Source: Thermoplasmatales archaeon SW_10_69_26
GTDB lineage: Archaea > Thermoplasmatota > SW-10-69-26
Length of the DNA stretch: 64,000 bases
NCBI GenBank assembly: GCA_003009755.1
Contig: PXUB01000001.1
Coordinates: 1 to 64,000, forward strand
Direction of reading: 5' to 3'
Shown: one piece after another, positions 24,945-33,383 of the stretch
Numbering within the stretch: the first letter of the stretch is position 1
How the letters are laid out: every line of letters begins with the position of its first letter
Translations under genes and position numbers: made by a program
The notes under the pieces: generated by a model
What the model saw: the letters and a program-made list of their open reading frames with translations, nothing else
What the model was told of the DNA's origin: nothing
The model's database searches: none

Positions 24945-25054
24945 CGATCCCAAGGACGGGGCCTGGGCGTGTAACCGTTTCGGGGCACCGGTCCCTCGGT
25001 TCCCGGTCCACGGCCGGGCGTGAGCGTTTTGACTGGGGCTAGCCTAGGGCCTGC

Positions 25055-25546
25055 GTGGACGTGGAGCTGGCCGACCCCGAGCCCGCGAGCGTGGACAACG
25101 CCATCGCTCTGCTGGCCCTGGGTCTGGCCGGGTTCGGGGCCTACCGCGTGTTCACGGAGATCGGCCAGGAGGGCGGCCTCGTCGGGTGGGCGTTCCTGTT
25201 GGCCGGGTTCCTCGGCATCGTACCGCGCGTGTTCCTGCAGATGCGGTTGCAGGACGACGAGCTCGTGGTCGAGGTCGTGTCGGGCACCCGGACCGTCGAT
25301 CTCGCCGAGGTGACCGGGGCCCGCGTCATCGACCGCTGGCTGTTGATCCGCCTGGGCGGGGTCGGGGCCGCCCGCTACCACACCGGCAACTTCTTCGTGT
25401 TCGGCGAAGGGCACGTGAAGGCCTACGCCTCCCGCATCCACGGGCCCTTCGTCCTGCTCGAACGCCGCGAGGACCGGCCCGTCATCTTGTCCCCGGCCGA
25501 TCCCCAGCGCTTGCGCGAGACCGTCGGCTCCCGCCTGGGCCGGTGA
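25055..25546 (+). CDS. Membrane protein with PH-like domain
   Basis: A 163-residue protein. Two TM helices occupy about residues 13-60 (IALLALGLAGFGAYRVF and GWAFLLAGFLGIVPRVFL). A C-terminal domain resembles the bacterial pleckstrin-homology (bPH) fold: ELVVEVVSGTRTVDLAEVTG, TGNFFVFGEGHVKAY and FVLLERRE, followed by SPADPQRLRETV, a typical end of these domains. The role is unknown. The start is GTG at 25055. Confidence 0.65.
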   Translation: MDVELADPEPASVDNAIALLALGLAGFGAYRVFTEIGQEGGLVGWAFLLAGFLGIVPRVFLQMRLQDDELVVEVVSGTRTVDLAEVTGARVIDRWLLIRLGGVGAARYHTGNFFVFGEGHVKAYASRIHGPFVLLERREDRPVILSPADPQRLRETVGSRLGR

Positions 25547-25599
25547 ACCGGCGGCTCCGGTGCACCAAGCGTTAACTCGTGCCTTGGGTATCCGACCCT

Positions 25600-26796
25600 A
25601 TGGTGGAGAGGACGGATCCGGCCTTCCCCGAGCCCGACGCCGAGATGCAGCGTCTGGCCGACCTCCACGCCTACGACATCCTGGACACGGCGCCGGAGGA
25701 GACCTACGAGGATCTCACCGCGCTGGCGGCCAAGCTGTGCGGGCGCCCGATGGCGGCGATCACGTTCATCGACGAGCACCGGCAGTGGGTGAAAGCCGAG
25801 GTCGGCGGCGGCGCTGAGGACACCGCTCGCAGCGAGTCGTTCTGCGCGCACGCCATCGCGGACCCGCAGGACGTTTACGTCGTCGAGGACGCCAGCAAGC
25901 ATCCGGCCTTCGAGGAGAACCCCTACGTCGTCGGCGACCCCGGGATCCGGTTCTACGCCGGGGCCCCGATCACCAGCTTCCGGGGCAACGGTCTGGGCAC
26001 GATCTGCGTGCTGGACTCGGAGCCCGGCGATCTCAGCGAGGACGAGAGCGCGGCCCTCGAGGCGTTGAGCCGGACCCTCACCATGCAGTTGGAGCTGCGT
26101 CGGCGCGGTCGGGAGCTGCGCCGGGCCGTCGAGGACATGGAGCTGGTCGCCTCGGCGGTCGGCGGCGACGTCCAGGAGGACCTCTCCACCGTCCACACGG
26201 CGTTGGGGACGCTGGCCGAACACGTCGACGAGGACGAGACCGAGGCTCGCGAGGAGCTGGCGGCCGGGCGGGAGGCCGCGCGCAGCCTGGCCCGATCGAT
26301 CGGCAGCCTCGAGGAGTACGTCGATCTGGCGCGCCGACGGGATCCGCGCGATCCGACACCCTTGGCCGACGCGCTCGAGCAGGCCAAGGCGGAGGCCGAG
26401 CTGCCCGACGACGTGCGGATCGAGGCTCACGGGCTCCCGGTCGCCTGGGCCGACCGCCGCCAGCTGGTGACCCTGCTGGGCAACCTGGTCGGCCTGCTCG
26501 TCGACCTCACCGACGCCCGATCGCCGATCCACGCGACCGCGCATCGCGGCGAGCAGCGCTGGCGGATCGAGCTCTCCTCGGAGACCGACGACGTCTCCCA
26601 GGCCCGACGGAAAGCCACCCAGGCCGGGCTGGCCTCCCAGACGCCCCCCGGTCCCGAGGAAGGGGAGCTGTGGGGCGTGGCCCTGTGCCGGCGGATCGTC
26701 GACCGTCACGGCGGGCAGATCGGGCTCTCGCCCGGCGAGGACCGGCTGGGCGTGTGGTTCACGTTGCCCGGCCCCGAGGCCAGCCCGCAGCCCTAA
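25600..26796 (+). CDS. GAF-domain protein with degenerate histidine-kinase core
   Basis: A 398-residue soluble sensor. Residues 12-165 form a GAF domain preceded by the common MQRLADLHAYDILDTAPEE lead-in, with SFCAHAI and GIRFYAGAPI. Residues 170-270 look like a dimerisation coiled coil without the phospho-acceptor His: where SHD would be expected there is GGDVQEDL. The ATPase-like region keeps LLGNLVGLLVDL and ALCRRIVDRHGG, but the DxGxG nucleotide motif is missing. It therefore probably does not phosphorylate and may act as a ligand-binding adaptor. GTTAACTC at 25571-25578 lies about 25 nt before the ATG, consistent with a leaderless start. Confidence 0.8.
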   Translation: MVERTDPAFPEPDAEMQRLADLHAYDILDTAPEETYEDLTALAAKLCGRPMAAITFIDEHRQWVKAEVGGGAEDTARSESFCAHAIADPQDVYVVEDASKHPAFEENPYVVGDPGIRFYAGAPITSFRGNGLGTICVLDSEPGDLSEDESAALEALSRTLTMQLELRRRGRELRRAVEDMELVASAVGGDVQEDLSTVHTALGTLAEHVDEDETEAREELAAGREAARSLARSIGSLEEYVDLARRRDPRDPTPLADALEQAKAEAELPDDVRIEAHGLPVAWADRRQLVTLLGNLVGLLVDLTDARSPIHATAHRGEQRWRIELSSETDDVSQARRKATQAGLASQTPPGPEEGELWGVALCRRIVDRHGGQIGLSPGEDRLGVWFTLPGPEASPQP

Positions 26797-26956
26797 CCGG
26801 CAGCTGGCGGCCGACGATCCGAGCGAGACTGCTCGCATGGCCCCCAGTGCTCGGTCGGGTGCCTGGCAGCCAACCGGACGGGAGACGCCGCCAACGATGC
26901 AGGGGCCCGCCCCCGCCGCCCAACGGTTTTGAACGAGCTGGCCCCTGCCGGGGGCG

Positions 26957-27844
26957 ATGAGCCTCGACGACATCGACACGATCGGCGTGGTGGGCGCCGG
27001 CCAGATGGGTTCCGGCATCGCGCAGATCGCCGCCTCGACCGGGTACGACGTGGTGATGCGGGACATCAAGCAGGCGTTCCTCGACGAGGGGCTGTCGACG
27101 ATCGAGGGCTCGCTGGCCCGCTTCGTCGAGAGGGACGCGATCGACGAGCGGGAGAGGGACGAGATCCTGGCCCGCATCGAGACGACGACGGCGATCGAGG
27201 AGATGCGGGAGATCGACGTCGCGATCGAGGCCGTCGTCGAGGACGAGGACGTCAAGACGAGCGTGTTCGCCGACCTCGACCAGGTCACCGACGAGCACGC
27301 GATCTTGACGACGAACACCTCCTCGATCCCGATCACGACGCTGGCCTCGGCCACCGACCGCCCCAACCAGGTCGCCGGGATGCACTTCTTCAACCCGGTC
27401 CCGGTCATGGACCTCGTCGAGGTCATCCGCGGTCACGACACCTCGAACGCGACGGCCGAGACCGTGATCGCGCTCGCCCGGGACATGGGCAAGGACCCGG
27501 TCGAGGTCGAGGACCTCCCCGGCTTCGTCAGCAACCGCGTGCTCATGCCGATGCTGAACGAGGCGATGTTCGCCCTGCACGAGGGCGTGGCCGACGCCGA
27601 GGCGATCGACCAGGTCATGCGCATGGGCATGAACCACCCGATGGGGCCGCTCGAGTTGGCCGACTTCGTCGGGCTCGACACCTGCCTGCACATCCTGGAC
27701 GTGCTTCGGGACGGCTACGGTGACCCTAAGTACCGCCCGGCTCCGATCCTCAAGCAGAAGGTCGAGGCCGGCCACCTCGGCAAGAAGACCGGCCGCGGGT
27801 TCTACGTCTGGGACGAGGGCGACAAGGTCGCGCCGGCGGATTAA
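26957..27844 (+). CDS. 3-hydroxyacyl-CoA dehydrogenase (3-hydroxybutyryl-CoA type)
   Basis: A 295-residue NAD(P)-dependent dehydrogenase of stand-alone HBDH type. It has a Rossmann GVVGAGQMGSGIAQ, the catalytic His in GMHFFNPVPVMDLVEVI, NTSSI for substrate contact and a helical dimerisation domain ending LGKKTGRGFYVW. It oxidises 3-hydroxyacyl-CoA to 3-ketoacyl-CoA or the reverse. It pairs in pathway with the thiolase at 19.2 kb, although no enoyl-CoA hydratase is in this window. A TATA-like GGTTTTGAAC lies about 30 nt upstream. Confidence 0.93.
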   Translation: MSLDDIDTIGVVGAGQMGSGIAQIAASTGYDVVMRDIKQAFLDEGLSTIEGSLARFVERDAIDERERDEILARIETTTAIEEMREIDVAIEAVVEDEDVKTSVFADLDQVTDEHAILTTNTSSIPITTLASATDRPNQVAGMHFFNPVPVMDLVEVIRGHDTSNATAETVIALARDMGKDPVEVEDLPGFVSNRVLMPMLNEAMFALHEGVADAEAIDQVMRMGMNHPMGPLELADFVGLDTCLHILDVLRDGYGDPKYRPAPILKQKVEAGHLGKKTGRGFYVWDEGDKVAPAD

Positions 27845-27943
27845 CGTCGAGGAAGCTGGCCTCGGCCAGCGAACGCGGCGGGCTGCCAGAGGTAGGGCGG
27901 GAGCCGTCGCAAGTTCCTTATCCCCGAGGCATCTCGGCCCGCC

Positions 27944-28456
27944 GTGCTCGGCTGGATCATCCTGGCCTTCGTCGTGATGCCGTTCGTCGAGCTGTGGCTG
28001 CTGATCCAGATCGGCGAACGGATCGGGTTCTGGCCGACCCTCTGGATCGTGCTCGGCACCGGCGTGCTCGGCGGCGTGCTCGCCCGCTACCAGGGCAGCC
28101 GGGCCTGGCGGGAGATCTTCGAGGCGATGCGCGAAGGCCGGGCACCCAAGCGCGAGCTGGTGGCCGGCGCCTTGTTCCTGTTCGGGGCGGCGCTTTTGTT
28201 GACGCCGGGCGTGATCACGGACGCGTTCGGGTTCGCGATGATGGTCCCGCCGTTGCGCCGCGGCTTGGCCGGCTACCTGATCTCGCGCGTGAGGGACAGC
28301 GACCGCATCCAGACGTACACGAACACCGGCGAGCGCTTCGGCGGGTTCGCCGGGTCGGGTGGCGGCCGGGCCGAGCAGGGCTACGACGTCGACGTCGAGG
28401 GGTACGCCAAGGACGAGGACCGCGACGACGACGAGGGCCCGCCTCGGATCCCGTGA
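27944..28456 (+). CDS. FxsA-family membrane protein
   Basis: A 170-residue membrane protein of the FxsA family. LILAFVVMPFVELWLLIQIG is TM1. GTGVLGGVLARYQGSRAW with EMREGR-like segment and LLLTPGVITDAFGF (family signature LxxPGxxTDxxG) follow. The C-terminal tail is Gly-, Asp- and Glu-rich. E. coli FxsA relieves phage T7 F-exclusion when overproduced, but the general role is unknown. The start is a GTG. TTCCTTATCC at 27914-27923 is a suitable TATA-like box. Confidence 0.85.
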   Translation: MLGWIILAFVVMPFVELWLLIQIGERIGFWPTLWIVLGTGVLGGVLARYQGSRAWREIFEAMREGRAPKRELVAGALFLFGAALLLTPGVITDAFGFAMMVPPLRRGLAGYLISRVRDSDRIQTYTNTGERFGGFAGSGGGRAEQGYDVDVEGYAKDEDRDDDEGPPRIP

Positions 28457-28686
28457 GAGCGATGCCGCTGGACCGGGACCGAGCAAGCCGTCGGTTGCCC
28501 GACCGAAACCTCCCCCGACAAGAGGTGGACAGGTCCGATGGGGCTCGAAGGGAGAGGGTGCCGGCCCGGCGACGTAGAAGTTGATGCGGCGGGCGAGGCC
28601 GCCGGGCCGACGGTAGTCGCCACAATCGAACGGTCTGAAAAGCTTTTCTCGGTTCCCCGTCACACGTCCGCAACCACGTTAAGGGT

Positions 28687-30303
28687 TCACCTTGGACCAC
28701 CGGTTGCGGCCACGTCAGCCACCGTCGCGGCTCCCCGGACCGGCTTGTCGTCCCGGATGGCGGTGATGCGAGCGAACCGCAAGGCGTGACCACTGCGGTA
28801 CTTGGAGCTGTCCTGCACGGCCTCGAAGGTGACCTCGACGACGAGGCTCGGCGCGACCTCCACGCCCCACCCGTGCTCGGTCTCGGCGAGCTCCTGGAGG
28901 CGGTCGGTCATCCAGCCGAACTGCTCGTCGGTGAGCCCCTTGAACGTCTTGCCGACCATCGCGTGGCCCTCACGCCGGGTCACCGGATCCTGCCCGGGTT
29001 GGCTCGGCTCTTGCAGGAGGTCTCGTTGGTCGTCGGGGACGCGCACGCCGAGGTGGTAGTTGGACAGCCACTCCGAGCGGCGGCCGTGGCCCCACTCGGC
29101 ACCGAGCACGATCAGATCCAGCGTCTCGGCGGGCTTGACCTTCAGCCAGCTTCGCCCGCGACGGCCGGGCTCGTAGGTGCTCTCCGCCGCCTTCACCATG
29201 ACGCCCTCGTGGCCCTCGCCCTGCGCTTGGTCGTAGACGGTCTCGGCTTCGGCCAACCGGCTGGTCTGCACGGCGGGCGTGAGGAGGTCCTCGGGCGCGA
29301 GCTCCTCCAGACGAGCGCGGCGCTCGGTGAGCGCGTCGTCGATCAGGGTGGTGCCGTCGACGTGCAGCAGGTCGAACAGACGGATCGCGACCGGCACCTC
29401 GGCGCGGCTGGCGCGGCGCTCGTGCTCGCGACGGAACCGGCGCATCAGATCCGGGAAGGGCCGGGGTCGCCCGTCTTCGTCGACGGCGTAGACCTCCCCG
29501 ACCGCCAGGGCCTGCTCGGCGTCCAGCTGGTCGCCGACCTCGCGAGCCTCGGGCAGGCTGTCGGTGACCTCGGTGAGCCGGCGGGAGAACACGCGCACGT
29601 CCTCGCCTCGCCGGTGGATCTGGATGCGGGCGCCGTCGAGCTTGGGCTCGACGAAGGCTCGCGGTCCGGCCTCGGCGAGGGCCGTCTCGAGGTCCTCGGC
29701 CTTCTCGGCCAGCATCGGGCCAAGCGGTCGGCCGAGCTCGAGGTCGACGTCCGCCAGCGGAGGCTCGTCGTCGGCGAGCGCCCGCGCGGCCACCTCGCCC
29801 ACGTCGCCGCGCAGCTGGTGGGCCCGGCGGACGATCTCGGCGTCCTCGTCGGCGGCTTCGGCGATCGCGTCGAGCACGAGGCCCTCCTGAACGCCGGTGC
29901 GCAGCTCGCCGAGGAACAGCGCCCGCAGCCAGGCCTGCTCGTCCTCGTCCAGCCGCCCGAGCAGGCCGCCGAGCAGGGCCGATCGTCGCTGGCCGCTGCC
30001 GGTGCCGGAGACGTCGGCCAGCCCGTCCACGACCCGGGCGACGTCGGCGATCGTGGCCTCGCCGCCGAACAGGGGCGTTTGCCCTTCGCCGGCGGCGTCG
30101 GCCAGCACCGAGGACCCGACGTTGAGATCGCGCTCGTCCAGCGGGGAGAGCGTCTGCCCGGCGAGGAAGCGGGCCGTCGGAGCCCGCTCGTCCCGATCGA
30201 CGGCGGCTAACAGCTCGGCGGCGCCCTCGCGCTTGGCGTTGCGACCGTCGAGCTGGCGCAGGGCATCGCATGTCGCCGCGAACCGGGCGAAGGGCGTGGG
30301 CAC
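28687..30303 (-). CDS. lig: ATP-dependent DNA ligase
   Basis: A 538-residue archaeal-type DNA ligase that seals nicks in replication and repair. The N-terminal DNA-binding domain (1-200) has the LxxLLGGLLGRLDEDE-type helices. The adenylation motif EPKLDGARIQIHR places the nucleotide-carrying Lys near residue 221. Motif III is GEVYAVDEDG, motif IV includes EGVMVK, and motif V is SWLKVKP. The OB-fold end has ALRFARITAIRDDKPV. A GTG at 30303 (GTG-PTPFARFAATCDAL) gives the usual start of this family, and the longer upstream frame is Arg/Pro-rich. The C terminus lacks a PIP box that could be seen. Confidence 0.93.
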   Translation of the reverse strand: MPTPFARFAATCDALRQLDGRNAKREGAAELLAAVDRDERAPTARFLAGQTLSPLDERDLNVGSSVLADAAGEGQTPLFGGEATIADVARVVDGLADVSGTGSGQRRSALLGGLLGRLDEDEQAWLRALFLGELRTGVQEGLVLDAIAEAADEDAEIVRRAHQLRGDVGEVAARALADDEPPLADVDLELGRPLGPMLAEKAEDLETALAEAGPRAFVEPKLDGARIQIHRRGEDVRVFSRRLTEVTDSLPEAREVGDQLDAEQALAVGEVYAVDEDGRPRPFPDLMRRFRREHERRASRAEVPVAIRLFDLLHVDGTTLIDDALTERRARLEELAPEDLLTPAVQTSRLAEAETVYDQAQGEGHEGVMVKAAESTYEPGRRGRSWLKVKPAETLDLIVLGAEWGHGRRSEWLSNYHLGVRVPDDQRDLLQEPSQPGQDPVTRREGHAMVGKTFKGLTDEQFGWMTDRLQELAETEHGWGVEVAPSLVVEVTFEAVQDSSKYRSGHALRFARITAIRDDKPVRGAATVADVAATGGPR

Positions 30304-30523
30304 GAGCAGAGGGGAAGCCGGGTGGCGGCCCAAGAGCGTGCCGGCCAACGCCGTTGGTCTCGGTGGGTTGATGCGTGGGGTTCGTGCCCGTTGTCGCTGG
30401 GGCCATCCCATCTCCGCCCGATGGGCGCTCGAGCGGGCTTCCCATGGTGCCCCGCTTGGTCAACGGCAGTGGATCGTATCCCGTGAGCGGGGCTCGTCGA
30501 TCACTTCGTGCAAGCCCCCTGGT

Positions 30524-31203
30524 TCAGTCAGTGACCGTGATCTCCGTATCATACGGTGCCGCGCCACGAGCAATGCCGTGTACGAACCTTCCGATAAGCC
30601 TCCTTCCGAGAATCCTATATTGCCTGCGTCCTTTCTAATATCAGAGTCAACGATGTCGCCGTTGCTGTCGTACAGGTACATATCCAAATCGGAAGAGTAT
30701 ACGAGGCCGTTCTGCCCCAAGTTAGGAATTAACTCGTCGTCAGGAACGACATCTCGGCTTTCGTAGTTCACGTCTGCGTTGATGCGGCTGGCGTTCTGTC
30801 CGTCATCGTTCATTCCATCGAGGTGGATGCTGTATGTGACTGCGTTCCCGACGTGTTGGTGCTCGCCGTTCGGACCTGTATCCACTTCCATCCCAGCACC
30901 CGGTACAGACACGTTCTCACCCGTTGCCGGATTCTCAACGTGACCGCCAAGTGGACTAATAACCGGGCCGCCATACCCGGTTAACACACCCTAATCCGTG
31001 ACCTGGTACAGTCGATCACTGTTTTGATCCGCTGTATGCGCCGCGGCGTCTTGGACGGGTGCGAGGTCGGCGATGAGCGCTGTGATGTCATCTTCGGAGA
31101 CGCTTTCCAAGACCTGCGCAGCATATGCAGCGGCATGATCCCCGGTTACGTCATCATCCAGGAACACGGCATCAGCCGCAGCAGCTGCGCCGAACGCCAT
31201 CAC
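30524..31203 (-). pseudogene. Broken lower-GC gene for a secreted PPC-like protein
   Basis: Base composition and codon use here (TAT, ATA, TCA, TTA) differ sharply from the neighbours. An upstream piece (from 31203 or ATG 31200) encodes a short hydrophobic Ala-rich N terminus and DAVFLDDDVTGDHAAAYAAQ, and ends at an in-frame TAG at 30991-30993. Reading past that stop gives LTGYGGPVISPLGGHVENP and then SSDLDMYLYDSNGDIVDS, similar to bacterial pre-peptidase C-terminal (PPC) domains. Near 30595 the frame shifts, and the other frame supplies a natural end (FVHGIARGAAPYDTEITVTD, stop at 30524). It is a decayed or misread gene, probably foreign. Confidence 0.5.
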
Positions 31204-31406
31204 ACCGGCAAGGCGCAGGCCACGGCCCTGGACCGAGCGGCTTGCTGCGTGGCATCGTTCACCACTGCCCGGGCGTCGCGCATGACGCGGGGGAACGGGT
31301 CGGCGCTCGGGCTGCCCGCTCGCCGGGTGCGGATGCGGTGAAGCGTCCAGGCGATCAGGCCCACGAGCGTCGCGATCAGCCAGGCCAGGGTCCTCGCCTC
31401 CGCCAC
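31200..31406 (-). CDS. Small single-TM protein
   Basis: A 68-residue protein with one TM helix (TLAWLIATLVGLIAWTL) followed by a basic stretch (HRIRTRRAG) and a soluble tail. The frame is open to 31535, but the GTG at 31406 sits about 25 nt after a TATA-like AACGTTTACG (31425-31434), so this start was chosen. It overlaps the broken secreted-protein gene downstream by 4 nt. The function is unknown. Confidence 0.45.
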   Translation of the reverse strand: MAEARTLAWLIATLVGLIAWTLHRIRTRRAGSPSADPFPRVMRDARAVVNDATQQAARSRAVACALPV

Positions 31407-31531
31407 ATCGATCGGTTCGCGGTCGCGTAAACGTTTCGTCGTCAAGCGCGTGAACGACCAGCGTTTGCCGCCTCCAACGCGCCGGCGCGCTCGACGAACG
31501 CCTCGCGGTCCTCGGCCGTGCCCATCACTCG

Positions 31532-32053
31532 TCAATGGCTCGTTTTCGGGTTTGAACGTGTCGTTCGGGAGCCTACAGGCTCCGACGAAGCAGGGTCGGC
31601 CAGCTTGGCGACCGTGGATTCAGGCGCACGACTATCGATCCCGCTGGATCCACTCGACAACGCGCTTGGTCGACCAGACTCGATTCCACCATTCTCGAAG
31701 TCCTGCGCGTTCTGGGTCCAGATCCCCTCGCACGGCTGGGCTATAGCCAACGCCAGGAACGGAACGTCACCGGGATCCTGGTCCCCGATGCGGCGCTTAG
31801 CCTCGGGGAGTTGTTCCTCGAACGTCTCTCGCGGCACAACCTCGATATCCTCCGTGAGCAAGGCGAGCAGGAGCTCGACCCCGTCGATCGAGAGGCCGGA
31901 TCGCTCGGCGATCGCGTCAGCGTTGCGGCGGATCTCGGCAAGCATCCGCTCTGGTGCCAACAAGCCGAGCGGTGAATCGATCAAAAGCCCCCGCGTCGTG
32001 CCGTCGCGCAGGATTCCGGCGAAGAGGATGTTCGTGTCGACCACGAGTCTCAT
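31532..32053 (-). CDS. vapC: VapC-type PIN-domain toxin, frameshifted at the C terminus
   Basis: A PIN-domain ribonuclease toxin. Visible acidic residues are Asp6 (VVDTNILF), Glu about 41 (MLAEI) and Asp about 98 (DPGDVPFLALAIA), with WTQNAQDF later. These coordinate Mg ions that cleave RNA. The family end is spoiled: after FENGGIE the frame runs into Ser-rich sequence, whereas the neighbouring frame reads VWSTKRVVEWIQRDR and stops at 31632-31634. One extra base near 31680 would restore it. So the toxin may be inactive, or the sequence may have an error. It overlaps vapB by 4 nt (ATGA), forming the usual toxin-antitoxin operon. Confidence 0.8.
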   Translation of the reverse strand: MRLVVDTNILFAGILRDGTTRGLLIDSPLGLLAPERMLAEIRRNADAIAERSGLSIDGVELLLALLTEDIEVVPRETFEEQLPEAKRRIGDQDPGDVPFLALAIAQPCEGIWTQNAQDFENGGIESGRPSALSSGSSGIDSRAPESTVAKLADPASSEPVGSRTTRSNPKTSH

Positions 32054-32274
32054 GCAAGCTCGTACTCCTCGCCCATCCCCTGTTTGACGAGCGCGTCGAG
32101 TTCCTCGATGTCCTCGTCGGTGAGTTCGCTCTTCTCGGCGACCGCGTCCGCGATCGCGAGCTTCCGCAGGTGCTCCTGGACGGCTTTCCGCATCACCGCG
32201 CTCCAGTTCACCTCGTCGCGGCTGCGCATCTCCTCGCGCAAGTCCTCCGGGACGGAGACCGTCACGTTCGGCAT
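32050..32274 (-). CDS. vapB: VapB-type ribbon-helix-helix antitoxin
   Basis: A 74-residue antitoxin. The N-terminal strand-helix-helix (MPNVTVSVPEDLREEMRSRD, then VNWSAVMRKAVQEHL) is the archaeal RHH/CopG-like DNA-binding module. The acidic C terminus (ELTDEDIEELDALVKQGMGE) would wrap the toxin. In such operons the complex represses its own promoter. Its ATG follows AGGTGAAC and an AT-rich promoter with TTTACAAAG and AAATATTGC. The AT-rich promoter is unlike the rest of the region. Confidence 0.85.
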   Translation of the reverse strand: MPNVTVSVPEDLREEMRSRDEVNWSAVMRKAVQEHLRKLAIADAVAEKSELTDEDIEELDALVKQGMGEEYELA

Positions 32275-32859
32275 GTGTTCACCTGTGTAAGCAATATTTC
32301 TACTCCTTTGTAAATAAGCCTTCCTGTTGCCGAGAGTGCCCCGAAACCGCTCGGCCACAGCGCTTGAACAACTGGCAGCCGAGAACAAACACGAGCCTCG
32401 CGGAGGACCCGCGTCGCTCGCCACCGTCCCGCGACCACGGAGCCGCTGGGAACGACGAGATCGGTCTAAGACCCCCAAGCGCAAGATCACCGAGCTCGAG
32501 GACTCATCAAACGGATGATGACACACCCTAACACCTTGCCGCCGCGAGCGCGCCGGCGGGCGAGCGGAGACCCCGTCACCGGTCCGACAACCCGGCGCTG
32601 TCGAGGTGGCGATCGGCGCTGGCGAGCAGCGGGCCGACCACCGTGCGCCCTGGACCAAGCCCCCGAGCACGACCGATCCCTGCCGTGCCCGCTGGGGGCG
32701 TTCTCCCCACCTTGCATGGCGCCGTGACGCCAGCCCGCCGCTCGCCACGGGTTCCACCCGGACCGGCTCCGGTCGATTGAATCACCATCGAGCGCTTGCT
32801 CCTGAGATTCCCGGGCGAGGCCTAGAACATTTTTCTCCGTGCTTCTTTGTGTAAATACA
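32275..32859. other. Intergenic region with vapBC promoter, otherwise no gene
   Basis: 32280-32320 carries AT-rich promoter sequence for vapBC on the minus strand (CTTATTTAC and AAATATTGC). The remainder, to 32826, shows no supported gene. A plus-strand frame at 32327-32518 with a Lys/Arg-rich translation is weak and was not called. CATTTTTC at 32828-32835 is a likely TATA box for the lipoprotein gene at 32860. The region is a plausible accessory-region junction. Confidence 0.35.
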
Positions 32860-33354
32860 ATGTCTGCCTTACGAGTTCTTCTGGTTGCTGCCTGTCTTCT
32901 CTTCCCTCTGGGTTCGGGCTGCCTGTCGGACAGCCCCTCTTCGCCCTCCGAGCCTCGACCTCAGGCCACCCAGCCATCGCTCGACTTCACGTGGCACAAC
33001 CGAACCTGGAACGGTACCTTGGGGCAAGCGAACGTGTCCGGGAACCACGTAACCGAGCCATTGCTGACGGAGAATCGGTCGATCTCGTTCGAGGTTACGC
33101 CTGCGGTGGAGCGGATGGAACTCGAGATATCGGGGGGAGTGAGCGAGTTGAACCTTCGCATCGCGCCTCCCGACTGCACCGTCGAGCGCGCCGACGAGTG
33201 CGGGTGGGTCGTGCCGACGGAGAACATCGAGGCTCGCTGGCAGCAAGCCAACGTCTCAGCGGGGGTCTGGAACGCTCAGGTGAACATCCAGTCCACGGAG
33301 TCCACGACCCAGTACGAGATCGTGAAGCGCGTGAGGGTTCCGGTCGCTCCCTGA
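32860..33354 (+). CDS. Lipoprotein of unknown function
   Basis: A 164-residue exported lipoprotein. The signal sequence ends in the lipobox LGSGC (about residue 21). A Ser/Pro/Gln-rich linker follows and then a beta-rich domain (SFEVTPAVERMELEISGGV, NLRIAPPDC, EARWQQANVSAGVWNAQVNI). The last pattern recalls PPC-type or CARDB-like beta sandwiches. Five N-x-S/T sequons (NRT, NGT, NVS, NRS, NVS) suggest N-glycosylation. Two Cys in the mature region (PDCTVERADEC) could form a disulfide. Codon use is less GC-biased than the neighbours. An in-frame GTG at 32839 is an alternative start. Confidence 0.65.
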   Translation: MSALRVLLVAACLLFPLGSGCLSDSPSSPSEPRPQATQPSLDFTWHNRTWNGTLGQANVSGNHVTEPLLTENRSISFEVTPAVERMELEISGGVSELNLRIAPPDCTVERADECGWVVPTENIEARWQQANVSAGVWNAQVNIQSTESTTQYEIVKRVRVPVAP

Positions 33355-33383
33355 CGTGCTTCCGTGACGGGGGTGCGCGGGTG

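Noticed and set aside
28637-28648. GAAAAGCTTTTC palindrome as an operator
   Set aside because: It lies between convergent gene ends (FxsA and DNA ligase), with no promoter to regulate, so it was left as part of a probable 3' region.
30988-30993. In-frame TAG as pyrrolysine readthrough
   Set aside because: The gene has a further frameshift at its other end and foreign codon use, so decay explains it. No pyrrolysine machinery or methylamine methyltransferase was seen here.
32327-32518. A 63-residue basic frame in the gap after vapB
   Set aside because: Start codon and composition are poor and no promoter spacing fits. It was left as unassigned sequence.
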